A stretch of DNA of 24,950 nt from Lawsonibacter sp. (GTDB lineage Bacteria; Bacillota; Clostridia; Oscillospirales; Oscillospiraceae): positions 1 to 24,950 of the forward strand of contig JAAWNI010000006.1 in NCBI GenBank assembly GCA_022798855.1. Direction: 5' to 3'. Below are positions 7,435-14,947 of this stretch, piece by piece. Below the pieces are notes generated by a model that worked only from the letters and a program-made list of their open reading frames with translations, was not told the origin of the DNA and ran no database searches. The translations under genes were made by a program, and so were the position numbers. The number at the start of each line of letters is the position of its first letter. The stretch's first letter is position 1.

Positions 7435-8095
7435 CCTTCTTGTGCAGTGAAAATTTATTCTCCGTCCCGGTGAGCAGGCGGTGGATATTGGCCCGGTGCA
7501 TGTACAGGATGAGCCCGCCGATGACGACGGCTAGGACCAGCAGCACCGTGTCATGATACACGAACCAGGTAGCGAAGGGGAAGGACGCCCCGGCCCAGCA
7601 GGAGCCCAGGGAGACGTATTTCGTCACCACCGCCAGCACCAGAAACCCGCCCCAGACCACCAGGGCGATGCGCCAGTCGATCATAATGGCGATGGTTCCC
7701 CCGGACAGAATCCCCTTGCCCCCCTTGAAGTGAAACATGCAGGGGAACATATGGCCCAGCAGGCAGAACATCCCGGCCCAGTATTTTGCCAGATTGACCG
7801 CTACAGCATCGTCTACAAGTATTTGCTTAGTCAGCAAAATACCGACCCAAATGGCGATGATGGCTTTCAGCACGTCACAGAGGATAACCACCAGCGTCAG
7901 GAAACCGCCGAAGGTGCGGTAGAAATTGGTCAAGCCGGCGTTGCCGCTGCCGTGATTGCGGATATCGTCCCGGAGAATATACTTGGACACAATGACTGCC
8001 CCGTTGAAGCAGCCGCAGAAGTAAGCAATTGCAGCAATCAGAAGTGCGGGAAACACAAAAGCCGAGCCCAGCGCCGTCAGCCATTCCATATCCAT
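7430..8095 (-). CDS. plsY: Acyl-phosphate:glycerol-3-phosphate acyltransferase
   Basis: A 221-residue inner-membrane acyltransferase making 1-acyl-glycerol 3-phosphate from acyl-phosphate. Several hydrophobic helices are evident (residues about 12-32, 64-88, 104-118, 142-160, 183-198). The three PlsY motifs are HGSGNAGLTN (48-57), GHMFPCMFHFKGGKG (114-128) and HRANIHRLLTGTE (200-212). The ATG at 8095 lies 3 bases after the der stop and its GGAGGGG site is inside the last der codons, implying translational coupling. The stop codon is contributed by a repeat element. Slightly longer than many PlsY proteins because of a small extension between the second and third helices. Confidence 0.95.
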   Translation of the reverse strand: MDMEWLTALGSAFVFPALLIAAIAYFCGCFNGAVIVSKYILRDDIRNHGSGNAGLTNFYRTFGGFLTLVVILCDVLKAIIAIWVGILLTKQILVDDAVAVNLAKYWAGMFCLLGHMFPCMFHFKGGKGILSGGTIAIMIDWRIALVVWGGFLVLAVVTKYVSLGSCWAGASFPFATWFVYHDTVLLVLAVVIGGLILYMHRANIHRLLTGTENKFSLHKKA

Positions 8096-8098
8096 CCC

Positions 8099-9424
8099 TT
8101 ACCCCTCCTTCTCTCCCCGCTCCCGGACGGTAAGGCGCACCGGGGTGCCCTCCAGGCCGAAGGTGGAGCGGATCTGGTTCTCGATATACCGCTGGTAGGA
8201 GAAGTGGAACAGCCTTGCGTCGTTGCAGAAGCACACAAAGTGGGGGGGCTTGATGCCCACCTGGGTCATATAGTAGACCTTCAGGCGACGGCCCTTGTCG
8301 GTGGGGGGCTGGACCCGGGCGGTGGCGTCGGCCAGGAGGGAGTTGAGCATTCCCGTCGTGATGCGCATAGCCGCCTGGTTGTTCACGTAGTTGATGAGCT
8401 CAAAGAGCCGGTCCACCCGCTGGCCCGTGAGGGCGGAGATAAACACGATGGGGGCGTAGGTCATATAGCTCAGGTCCCGCATCACGTCCTGGCGCATTTT
8501 GTCCATGGTCTTGCCGTCCTTCTCGATGGCGTCCCACTTGTTGACCACGATGATGCAGGCCTTGCCCGCCTCGTGGGCCAGGCCTGCGACTTTTGTGTCC
8601 TGCTCCGTGACCCCCTCCTGGGCGTCGATCATGATCAGGCACACGTCGCTGCGCTCGATGGCCATGGTGGCCCGGAGGACGGAGAACTTCTCGATCCGGT
8701 CGTCCACCCTGGACTTCTTCCGCATTCCGGCGGTGTCGATGAACAAAAATCTGCCCTTCTCATTCTCAAAGAAGCTGTCCACCGCGTCCCGGGTGGTGCC
8801 GGCGACGTTGGAGACGATCACCCGCTCCTCCCCCAAAATCCGGTTCACCAGGGAGGATTTGCCCACGTTGGGCTTGCCGATCACCGCCACCTTTACCACG
8901 TCGTCCTCGTCCCCCTCCTCCTCTTCCGGGGGGAAGTGCTCAAAACAGGCGTCCAGGAGGTCGCCGGTGCCGTGGCCGTGGACGGCGGAGACGGCGATGG
9001 GGTCGCCCAGGCCCAGGTTGTAGAACTCGTAGACGTCCGGGTTCTCCCGGCCGGTCTGGTCGGCCTTGTTTACCGCCAGCACCACCGGCTTGCCCGAGCG
9101 CAGCAGCATGTTGGCCACCTCCTGGTCGGAGGCGGTCATGCCCGTTTTGATGTCGCAGACAAAGACGATCACCGTGGCCGTGCCGATGGCGATTTCCGCC
9201 TGCTCCCGCATGAAGGAGAGAATTTGGTCGTCGGTGCCCGGCTCGATGCCGCCGGTGTCCACAATGTCGAAGACGCGGCTGCGCCACTCGCACTGGGCGT
9301 ACAGCCGGTCCCGGGTGACCCCCGGGGTGTCCTCCACGATGGACAGCCGCTGGCCGCAGAGCTTGTTGAACAGCATGGACTTGCCCACGTTGGGCCGTCC
9401 CACAATGGCTACTAAGGGTTTCAT
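8099..9424 (-). CDS. der: Ribosome biogenesis GTPase Der (EngA)
   Basis: A 441-residue double-GTPase that assists 50S ribosomal subunit assembly. Domain 1 shows GRPNVGKS (9-16), DTGG (56-59) and NKAD (119-122); domain 2 shows GKPNVGKS (183-190), DTAG (230-233) and NKWD (295-298), with an acidic linker (PPEEEEGDEDD) between them and a KH-like C-terminal domain. The ATG at 9424 has AGGAGG 7 bases upstream; the upstream open frame is repeat sequence. It follows the DUF512 gene across a 162-base repeat-bearing gap and is tightly coupled to plsY. Confidence 0.97.
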   Translation of the reverse strand: MKPLVAIVGRPNVGKSMLFNKLCGQRLSIVEDTPGVTRDRLYAQCEWRSRVFDIVDTGGIEPGTDDQILSFMREQAEIAIGTATVIVFVCDIKTGMTASDQEVANMLLRSGKPVVLAVNKADQTGRENPDVYEFYNLGLGDPIAVSAVHGHGTGDLLDACFEHFPPEEEEGDEDDVVKVAVIGKPNVGKSSLVNRILGEERVIVSNVAGTTRDAVDSFFENEKGRFLFIDTAGMRKKSRVDDRIEKFSVLRATMAIERSDVCLIMIDAQEGVTEQDTKVAGLAHEAGKACIIVVNKWDAIEKDGKTMDKMRQDVMRDLSYMTYAPIVFISALTGQRVDRLFELINYVNNQAAMRITTGMLNSLLADATARVQPPTDKGRRLKVYYMTQVGIKPPHFVCFCNDARLFHFSYQRYIENQIRSTFGLEGTPVRLTVRERGEKEG

Positions 9425-9442
9425 ATTGTTCCTCCTATTCAA

Positions 9443-9573
9443 GCCCCCCTTGTCAAAGGGGGGAGGGCCACGAAGTGGCGGGGGGATTCCGTTTTCAGAA
9501 ACTGCATCTTTAAAAAGCCAGAATCCCCCAGTCATCGCCTTCGGCGATGCCAGCCCCCTTTAGCAAGGGGGCC
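9443..9573. repeat. CCCTC-family four-hairpin element, copy 2
   Basis: Mirror-image arms, each a C-rich hairpin plus a variable hairpin. Left: CCCCCCTT (9444-9451) with AAGGGGGG (9456-9463), then GCCAC-GAA-GTGGC (9467-9479), then GGGGGATTC (9481-9489). Right: GAATCCCCC (9521-9529), CATCGCC-TTC-GGCGATG (9533-9549), and CCCCCTT (9554-9560) with AAGGGGG (9565-9571). GGGGGATTC and GAATCCCCC are themselves perfect inverse repeats, so the element can fold into one cruciform. It fills the gap between the DUF512 gene and der. Confidence 0.75.
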
Positions 9574-9586
9574 TTTTGGCGCTCCC

Positions 9587-10963
9587 CTACGGATTATACC
9601 GGTAAAATTCCTCATTCTCCCAGGCCTGGCGCTGGGCCTCGGGGGTGGGCTCCACCCCGCAGATGGCGTCCAGCAGCTCGTAGCCGTCCTGTGGGACGGG
9701 GACCACGGGCACACCCAGCTCCCGCTCCACGTCCGCCGTGGACACGTCGTCCAGAAAGACGTCCTCCCCGGAGCGGAGCATGTTGGCTGGGATGAGCAGG
9801 CGCTCCCCCAGCTCCTTCCCCCGGAGCTGGGAGATCAGGTCCCCCCCGGTGACCAGTCCGGCCACTGTGATAGCCTCCCCGAAAAAGCGGTTGATGATGG
9901 GATAGACCCGCCCCTCTATTGTACCACATTTTTCCCTGGCCTGGGCCACCAGTTTTTCCAAAAACGGGGCGGCGGACACCCCCGTGGCGATGGAGAAGGG
10001 GGCGGCCCCCTCCAGCTCCGACGGCTCCATCAGGTCCAGCGCCCGGCCAAACTCCCGGCTGAGGAGGGTGAGCATCCCCACCCCATTGTCCAGTTGGGTG
10101 AAGTCCTCGAAGTAGTCCTCGGGGGGCGGCTCCCGCCCGGCCAGCAGGTAAAATTCGTCGGAGCACCACACCAGCCTGGTCCCCTTCTCCGCCAGATGGC
10201 GGGCGGCAAACCCCTCCACCTGGCTGATGAGGGCGGCGGCGGACTCCCTGGCGTAGGTTTTCAGAGGGTAGAGCCCCTCCCGATATTTGGTCACCCCCAC
10301 CGGCACCACCGACACGCTGTTCACCGCCGGAAACATGGCGGCCAGGTCGGCCAGGGTCTTGTCCAGCGCGGGGCCGTCGTTGACGCCGGGGCAGGAGACG
10401 ATCTGGCAGTTCATGGTGATGCCGTGCCGGGCAAACCGCTCCATGATATCGATGCCCTCCCCGGCCCGGGGATTTTTCAGCATCTCCGCCCGCAGCGCCC
10501 GGTCGGTGGTGTGGACCGACACATTGATGGGGGAAATGCGCAGGTCGATGATCCGCTGGACCTCCCGGGGGGAGAGGTTGGTGAGGGTCAGGTAGTTGCC
10601 CAAGAGAAAGCTGAGCCGGGCGTCGTCGTCTTTGAAGTAGAGGGAGGGCCGCATGCCCGGCGGCATCTGGTCCACAAAGCAGAAAATGCAGTGGTTGGCG
10701 CAGGACCGGGCCCGGTCCATCAGATAAGTCTCGAACTCCAGCCCCAGGTCCTCCCCCTCGGACTTGCGCACCCGGAGGCTGCGGACCGCCCCCTCCGGGG
10801 ATTTCAGGGTCAGCTCCAGCCGGGGGTCGTAGCTGTAAAATTTGTAGTCCAGCACGTCCACAATGGGGCGGCCGTTGATGTGGGTGAGGACCTCCCCCAC
10901 CCGAACCCCAGCCCGCTGGGCGGGGCTGTGGGGGTCCACCGATTTTACGGCCGTCATGCTCAT
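9587..10963 (-). CDS. DUF512 radical SAM protein with N-terminal PDZ-like domain
   Basis: A 458-residue putative iron-sulfur enzyme of the DUF512 family. Residues about 1-65 look like a PDZ domain (VDPHSPAQRAGVRVGEVL, then INGRPI). Next comes a radical SAM-type cysteine cluster C88-x3-C92-x2-C95 in CANHCIFCFVDQMPPGMR, followed by a TIM-barrel-like region (LTNLSPREVQRI, PINVSVHTT) and the DUF512 C-terminal domain ending near DVFLDDVSTADVERELG. The ATG at 10963 has AAGGTGG 8 bases upstream. The neighbourhood with der is widespread in Clostridia and suggests a role linked to ribosome assembly or translation, but no reaction is established that I can name. The catalytic cysteines are intact. Confidence 0.9.
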   Translation of the reverse strand: MSMTAVKSVDPHSPAQRAGVRVGEVLTHINGRPIVDVLDYKFYSYDPRLELTLKSPEGAVRSLRVRKSEGEDLGLEFETYLMDRARSCANHCIFCFVDQMPPGMRPSLYFKDDDARLSFLLGNYLTLTNLSPREVQRIIDLRISPINVSVHTTDRALRAEMLKNPRAGEGIDIMERFARHGITMNCQIVSCPGVNDGPALDKTLADLAAMFPAVNSVSVVPVGVTKYREGLYPLKTYARESAAALISQVEGFAARHLAEKGTRLVWCSDEFYLLAGREPPPEDYFEDFTQLDNGVGMLTLLSREFGRALDLMEPSELEGAAPFSIATGVSAAPFLEKLVAQAREKCGTIEGRVYPIINRFFGEAITVAGLVTGGDLISQLRGKELGERLLIPANMLRSGEDVFLDDVSTADVERELGVPVVPVPQDGYELLDAICGVEPTPEAQRQAWENEEFYRYNP

Positions 10964-11052
10964 GGCTTATCCACCTTTTTACCAATATCATGTTATTTTA
11001 CTATAAACAGGGCGGTAATGCAAGACGGAAAACCGCAACCCCTATCATTAGG

Positions 11053-11079
11053 TTAGACAGGTTTTTTAAACCTGTCTAA
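11053..11079. terminator. Perfect 12-bp hairpin downstream of yaaA
   Basis: TTAGACAGGTTT (11053-11064) and AAACCTGTCTAA (11068-11079) are perfect inverse repeats with a 3-base loop. The hairpin lies about 50 bases past the yaaA stop and about 90 bases upstream of the DUF512 start, which fits a terminator for def-yaaA, but neither strand has a clean T run, so a regulatory or processing role is also possible. Confidence 0.5.
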
Positions 11080-11129
11080 GCTGATTTTCTATATCACCAG
11101 CGGCGTTGGATCTGGCTTGCCTTCCCGCG

Positions 11130-11888
11130 TCAAGCGGGGTGTTCCGGCTGCTTGAGGAACACATAGTGGTTTTCCGAGGACAGCTCCTTATGAAAATGAT
11201 AGCCTAGCTGATCAAAAGCCTGTAGGCCCTCTGGGTCTTTGATTTTATGCTCCGCCATCCAGCGCACCATCTGGCCCCGGGCCATCTTGCACTGGGTGCC
11301 CTTCTCGATGATTTTGCCATTTTTCCACTCGCCGAAGACACAGGTGGCGAAGCGGACATTTTTGGATAGATGGGGTTCCACCGCCCTGCTGTACTCCTTG
11401 GAGGCCAGGTTCAAAACAAACTCCGTTTCGGCGGCCAGCTGCCGGGCCAGACGGCTGCCCCAGAACTGATAAAGGTCCCGGCAGCCGTCCACTGACAGCT
11501 TTGCCTGCATTTCCAGGCGGTAGGGCGCCACGCCATCGAAGGGCCGCAGCATGCCGTAGAAGCCGGAGAGGATGCGCAGGTGCTCCCGGAGGTAGTCCAG
11601 GTGGGACGCCTCCATCACACCGGGGGCCATGCAGCGGTACTGGATGCCCTTGTAAGAGAGAATGGCGGGGGTGGGGTTTCGGCGCAGGTCCATGTGCGCC
11701 AGCCGCTCCACATTCAATTTGGCGATGGAGTCATTGCACTTCCAGAGGGCCTGCAATTCACTGGGCGGCATGCCCTGCAGAACGGCCCTCAACCGTTCCG
11801 CCCTCTCCAGAAACTGGGGCAGGCCGTCCACGGCAAAGCTGTCTGTGTCCACCACCATGTTTTTCGCTGGTGAGATGATGATGCGCAT
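11130..11888 (-). CDS. yaaA: Peroxide stress protein YaaA (DUF328)
   Basis: A 252-residue cytoplasmic protein of the YaaA/UPF0246 family, which in E. coli limits free iron during hydrogen peroxide stress. Family landmarks are the N-terminal ISPAKNM, LSYKGIQYR, the block YGMLRPFDGVAPYRLEMQ, FWGSRLA and NLASKEYS. Length is typical. The ATG at 11888 (MRIIISPAKNM) has a G-rich AGGGGGG site about 8 bases upstream; the long upstream extension of the frame overlaps def and is not used. It starts 13 bases after the def stop, so the two form one transcript. Confidence 0.94.
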   Translation of the reverse strand: MRIIISPAKNMVVDTDSFAVDGLPQFLERAERLRAVLQGMPPSELQALWKCNDSIAKLNVERLAHMDLRRNPTPAILSYKGIQYRCMAPGVMEASHLDYLREHLRILSGFYGMLRPFDGVAPYRLEMQAKLSVDGCRDLYQFWGSRLARQLAAETEFVLNLASKEYSRAVEPHLSKNVRFATCVFGEWKNGKIIEKGTQCKMARGQMVRWMAEHKIKDPEGLQAFDQLGYHFHKELSSENHYVFLKQPEHPA

Positions 11889-11901
11889 GGCCAGGCCCCC
11901 C

Positions 11902-12312
11902 CTAAATAATAATCCCCTCGCAGTGGTCGACCTCGTGCTGGATGATTTGGGCTGTCCAGCCGGTAAAGGTCTTGAAACGGGTCTGAAACTGATCGTTTTG
12001 ATACTGTACCTTGATGGACTGCCAGCGCTTGGCTTTCCGTGTACCAGTGAGGGAGAGGCATCCCTCCTCCGCCTCATAAGGCCCAGACCTTTTGACGATC
12101 TCCGGGTTGAACATCACCATATATTTGCCCTCGTTGTCAAAGGCGATGATCCGCTTATTGACGCCGATCATATTGGCCGCCATGCCTACGCAGCCGGCCT
12201 TGTGGGCGGCCAGGGTGTCCAGCAGGTCTTGGGCCACAGGTAAATCGTCAGGCGTGGCGGCCTCCGCTTTTTGGGCGAGGAAAGCCTCGTCCCTCATAAT
12301 GTCTCGAATCAT
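11902..12312 (-). CDS. def: Peptide deformylase, short clostridial type with atypical motif 1
   Basis: A 136-residue metalloenzyme expected to remove the formyl group from nascent N-terminal methionine. The metal ligands are present: C85 in EGCLS (83-87), and H126/H130 in QHEVDH (125-130) with catalytic E127. Motif 1, normally GxGxAAxQ, reads CVGMAANM (41-48): the first Gly is Cys and the conserved active-site Gln is Met (M48). The same GMAANMIG form is, as far as I recall, shared by a clostridial subfamily of this length, so it may be a specialised second deformylase. The start at 12312 is chosen because GGAGG lies 8 bases upstream; an ATG at 12330 would have no such site. First gene of def-yaaA. 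Confidence 0.9.
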   Translation of the reverse strand: MIRDIMRDEAFLAQKAEAATPDDLPVAQDLLDTLAAHKAGCVGMAANMIGVNKRIIAFDNEGKYMVMFNPEIVKRSGPYEAEEGCLSLTGTRKAKRWQSIKVQYQNDQFQTRFKTFTGWTAQIIQHEVDHCEGIII

Positions 12313-12365
12313 GATATCCGCCTCCGGCATCTGCGTCCTATGACAGGAACGGTGTGATATTTGAT

Positions 12366-12394
12366 AGGATAGCACAGATGAGGAGAAAAAACAA
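12366..12394 (-). promoter_or_regulatory. def: Candidate promoter of def-yaaA
   Basis: On the - strand a -35-like TTGTTT (12389-12394) and a -10-like TATCCT (12366-12371) are separated by 17 bases and lie about 55-80 bases upstream of the def start. Both boxes deviate from consensus. Confidence 0.4.
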
Positions 12395-12480
12395 TCATGC
12401 TATGCAGCTGGCACACTTGAAAATCGGTAAAGTTCGGTGGGCAAAATAGTACGGGGCGGCGTTAAGGGACGGGACCGGCC

Positions 12481-12560
12481 TGTAGGGCCACGGCTTGCCG
12501 TGGCCGGAAAATCGCACCAAGTGGGTTTGTTGTGCGGACACGACAAGTCGTGTCCCTACG
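12481..12560. repeat. TGTAGGG-family palindromic element, copy 6 (REPIN-like)
   Basis: An 80-bp element beginning TGTAGGG (12481-12487) and ending CCCTACG. Left hairpin GGCCACGGC-TT-GCCGTGGCC (12486-12505), right hairpin GGACACGAC-AA-GTCGTGTCC (12536-12555). Compared with copy 3 the outer stem pairs are exchanged on both strands of each stem, so pairing is kept. Confidence 0.8.
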
Positions 12561-12578
12561 CGGACGGCAACGAAAGCC

Positions 12579-12605
12579 TGTAGGGGCCGACGACTCGGCG
12601 GCCCA
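12579..12605. repeat. TGTAGGG-family half element, copy 7
   Basis: TGTAGGG (12579-12585) followed by a hairpin pairing GGGCCG with CGGCCC around ACGACTCGG, the same loop as copies 1 and 5. No right-hand arm with CCCTACA follows, so this is a solitary half. The remainder of the 518-base gap 12313-12830 holds hairpins but no credible gene. Confidence 0.6.
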
Positions 12606-12670
12606 ATGTGGACGTCCTGTTCCCGCTGTACGCCCCATGGACCGCGGGGAGGCCACTTGTGGAGGTGCAT

Positions 12671-12694
12671 AAAAATACCGCCTGTCCAGGCGGC
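12671..12694 (-). terminator. Possible terminator of the peptide-utilisation operon
   Basis: CCGCC (12678-12682) pairs with GGCGG (12689-12693) over a 6-base loop and is followed on the - strand by TATTTTT. It lies about 140 bases past the dipeptidase stop. The stem is short, so this is tentative. A second inverted repeat, GTTAGCCG (12745-12752) with CGGCTAAC (12770-12777), lies closer to the stop but lacks an adjacent T run. Confidence 0.45.
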
Positions 12695-12830
12695 AAAAAT
12701 CGACAAAACGCGGCGCGCGATGGTATAGACCGCCCCAAAAGTGTGTTAGCCGCCCGGCTGGTACCCGAACGGCTAACGGATTGAGAGGAACGCATATAAG
12801 CCAGCCTCCGGCCCGCTGCCATCCGCCCAT

Positions 12831-13802
12831 CTACACTGGAGGTGTACTCTCCCAATAACGGCGGAAAAATTCCTCCGCATTGCGATGGCATATTCCTTCA
12901 ATCTGGCTGGAGGAAAATTTCATCCGCTCCATTGCCTCTACCAACTTAGGCATATCGCCGGCTCCTTTGATCTCGGGCTGCAACTCCATACCATCGAAGT
13001 CTGTTCCCAGGCCGATTACCTGCTCACCTCCCTGATTCATGATATGGCGCAGGTGGCGCAGCATATCCTCCACCTTGCCCAGGGAGTCGTCAGCAAGGAA
13101 ATCAGAATAAAAGTTCAAGCCGATGATTCCTCCGCGGTCAGCCAGCGCGCGAATCATTTCATCAGTCAAGTTGCGGCTGACATTCCGCAGCGCCCTGGCA
13201 TTAGAGTGCGTCGCCATAAAAGGCCTTTTTCCGTATCGAATGATATCCCAAAAGCCCTGGTCCGAGAGATGGGATGCATCGACAATCATCCCAAGCTCAT
13301 CCATACGGTACACAGCCTCCACGCCGAAGGGCTTCAAGCCCTTCTTTTGGAACTCCGGCGGCCTGTGCGGGTAGGCCAGGCAATTTTCATGGTTCCAGGT
13401 CAAATTCATCACGCGGATTCCTCTATCGTACAGGGCATCCAGGCGCTCAAGCTGCCCCTCCAGTACGCCGCCCTCCTCCAGGGTGAGAAACGCGGAGAGC
13501 ATTCCCTGGGCTTTATTGTCCATATACTGGCCATAATCTCCAGCAAAACGCACTTTTTCCTTATACCTTTCCAGCTGGCTGTCAAACAGATCAATCATGC
13601 CCAACACGTCCTGATAGCAGCTGCCCGTCCGGAAGGGCTTGTTCAGATCCAGAAAGCAAGCGAACATCTGCGCGGTGTAGCCGCTTTGGAGCAGCCGGTT
13701 AAAATCCACTTGGCACTGGTTGCTCCACAAATCACCGGATTCCTGCTGGAGCCGGTAAAATAACCGGTACAACGTATCTACATGGAAATCAATAAAATTC
13801 AT
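12831..13802 (-). CDS. Membrane-dipeptidase family (M19) dipeptidase, cytoplasmic
   Basis: A 323-residue zinc dipeptidase of family M19 (renal dipeptidase fold). Metal ligands are visible: H7 and D9 in DFHVDT, the bridging Glu in LTLEEGG (109-110), H178 in DASHLS and H199 in ATHSNARAL; GLGTDFDG (264-271) supplies the substrate-site Asp. There is no signal peptide, so it acts in the cytoplasm. Family members cut dipeptides and tolerate a D-residue at the C-terminal position, which fits the D-aminopeptidase encoded in the same operon. The ATG at 13802 has GGGAG about 9 bases upstream; a GTG at 13820 is less likely. It starts 14 bases after the preceding PLP enzyme and is the last gene of the locus. 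Confidence 0.93.
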   Translation of the reverse strand: MNFIDFHVDTLYRLFYRLQQESGDLWSNQCQVDFNRLLQSGYTAQMFACFLDLNKPFRTGSCYQDVLGMIDLFDSQLERYKEKVRFAGDYGQYMDNKAQGMLSAFLTLEEGGVLEGQLERLDALYDRGIRVMNLTWNHENCLAYPHRPPEFQKKGLKPFGVEAVYRMDELGMIVDASHLSDQGFWDIIRYGKRPFMATHSNARALRNVSRNLTDEMIRALADRGGIIGLNFYSDFLADDSLGKVEDMLRHLRHIMNQGGEQVIGLGTDFDGMELQPEIKGAGDMPKLVEAMERMKFSSSQIEGICHRNAEEFFRRYWESTPPV

Positions 13803-13816
13803 CTTTGCTGGCTCCC

Positions 13817-14800
13817 TCACAAATCAAATTGCTCCCTGACAGGGAACAGCCCAAGCAGGCCTCCTGTGTGTATGAACAGTACATTTTGGCTGGTTTGGAA
13901 GCTCCCCTTTTTAACTTCCTCCGTAAAGCCGTACAGGCATTTCCCGGTGTATACCGGATCCAGAACCAGCCCCTCCAACCGGGCAAAATCCCGGATGAAA
14001 TCCAACTCCTCTTTGCGGCTCAACGCGTATCCCCGGCCGACATATCCATCTAAAACCTCCACCTCTCCTGGGTCCAAAACGGCATCCGACCCCAAATAGC
14101 CCGCCACTTCCGCAGTGATTTGGGCGACGCGGTTCTGAAAAAAGCTGGCATCGTCGCAGACATTTATGCCAACCACACGTTTTCCCAGGTGGTACAGCTT
14201 ATTGGCAAAAGCCAACCCGGCCAGGGTTCCGCCGGAGCCTACGGCATCAACCAGCGTGTCGAAAATAACGCCCAGCTCCTGCTCTTGCTGGACAATTTCC
14301 TGCATGCAGGACAGATAGCCGAAGGTCCCTATTCCGTTGGAGGCGCCCTCTGGGATAATATAGGCCTTTCTTCCCGCTTTGGCATATTCTGACCCGATTT
14401 CCCGCATAATTTCTGACCGGCGGGAACGATAATCCTGAGGGGTAATAAAATGTATGCGCGCGCCCAACATCCGGTCAAGCAGATGGTTCCCGTCTGGCAG
14501 AATGTTTGGGTCATCTGTCCGCAAAACAAGACAGGACTGCATCCCCAGGCGCGCCGCCACAGCGGCAGCTGCCCGGCAATGATTAGACTGCAAGCCGCCG
14601 CAGGTAATCAGCGTATCAGCCCCCTGATCCAAAGCTTCCCGCACCGAAAACTCCAGCTTGCGTATCTTATTTCCTGACCACTCCGTCCCTGTCATGTCAT
14701 CCCGTTTGACAAAGACATTGAGGCCAAGCTGCTCCGAAAAGCGCTCCAGCTTTTCGATTCTGGTGGGCAGGTTTGCCAACGTGATTTTGTTTGGATACAT
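13817..14800 (-). CDS. Fold-type II PLP enzyme, D-cysteine desulfhydrase/ACC deaminase family (copy 1)
   Basis: A 327-residue cytoplasmic PLP enzyme. The Schiff-base lysine is K45 in WSGNKIRKLEF; the substrate/cofactor loop GGLQSNHCRAAAA (68-80) contains the Ser-Asn-His of the family; GSGGTLAGL forms the phosphate-binding loop; HTGGLLG lies near the C-terminus. Relatives act on D-cysteine, D-serine-like amino acids or 1-aminocyclopropane-1-carboxylate by releasing ammonia (and sulfide). Sequence alone does not fix the substrate, but its place beside a D-aminopeptidase favours a D-amino acid. The ATG at 14800 has AGGAGG 10 bases upstream, inside the end of a 40-codon ORF whose stop lies 2 bases away. 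A second family member is encoded at 17347-18342. Confidence 0.9.
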   Translation of the reverse strand: MYPNKITLANLPTRIEKLERFSEQLGLNVFVKRDDMTGTEWSGNKIRKLEFSVREALDQGADTLITCGGLQSNHCRAAAAVAARLGMQSCLVLRTDDPNILPDGNHLLDRMLGARIHFITPQDYRSRRSEIMREIGSEYAKAGRKAYIIPEGASNGIGTFGYLSCMQEIVQQEQELGVIFDTLVDAVGSGGTLAGLAFANKLYHLGKRVVGINVCDDASFFQNRVAQITAEVAGYLGSDAVLDPGEVEVLDGYVGRGYALSRKEELDFIRDFARLEGLVLDPVYTGKCLYGFTEEVKKGSFQTSQNVLFIHTGGLLGLFPVREQFDL

Positions 14801-14802
14801 TT

Positions 14803-14925
14803 TCAGTTTCCCTCCTGATATGTTTTTAGCCGTTTGAGCACGCCAATATAGTTAAGCCATATCCAGAGCTTGTTTGGAAAATGCCAATACGCCCAATCGG
14901 CGGTCCTTTTTCCGCCATTGTGCAT
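14803..14925 (-). CDS. Candidate 40-residue mini-protein, aromatic-rich
   Basis: A short ORF starting MHNGGKRTADWAYWHF and ending KTYQEGN. It contains four Trp and three Tyr, with a basic N-terminus, a hydrophobic aromatic core (NKLWIWLNYIGVL) and a basic tail, so it could be membrane-associated. Its stop overlaps the gap of 2 bases before the next gene, and the ribosome binding site of that gene is inside its last codons, the usual sign of coupling. Against it: the upstream site (AAGATGG) is weak, and it may be a remnant of a longer gene. I do not recognise the sequence. Confidence 0.4.
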   Translation of the reverse strand: MHNGGKRTADWAYWHFPNKLWIWLNYIGVLKRLKTYQEGN

Positions 14926-14947
14926 ATTTCCATCTTTCAAACGGTGC

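Noticed and set aside
7553..9415. 620-codon open frame on the + strand opposite plsY and der
   Set aside because: It mirrors two certain genes, is full of Gly/His/Gln/Pro-rich low-complexity sequence, and has no ribosome binding site; it is a GC-driven shadow.
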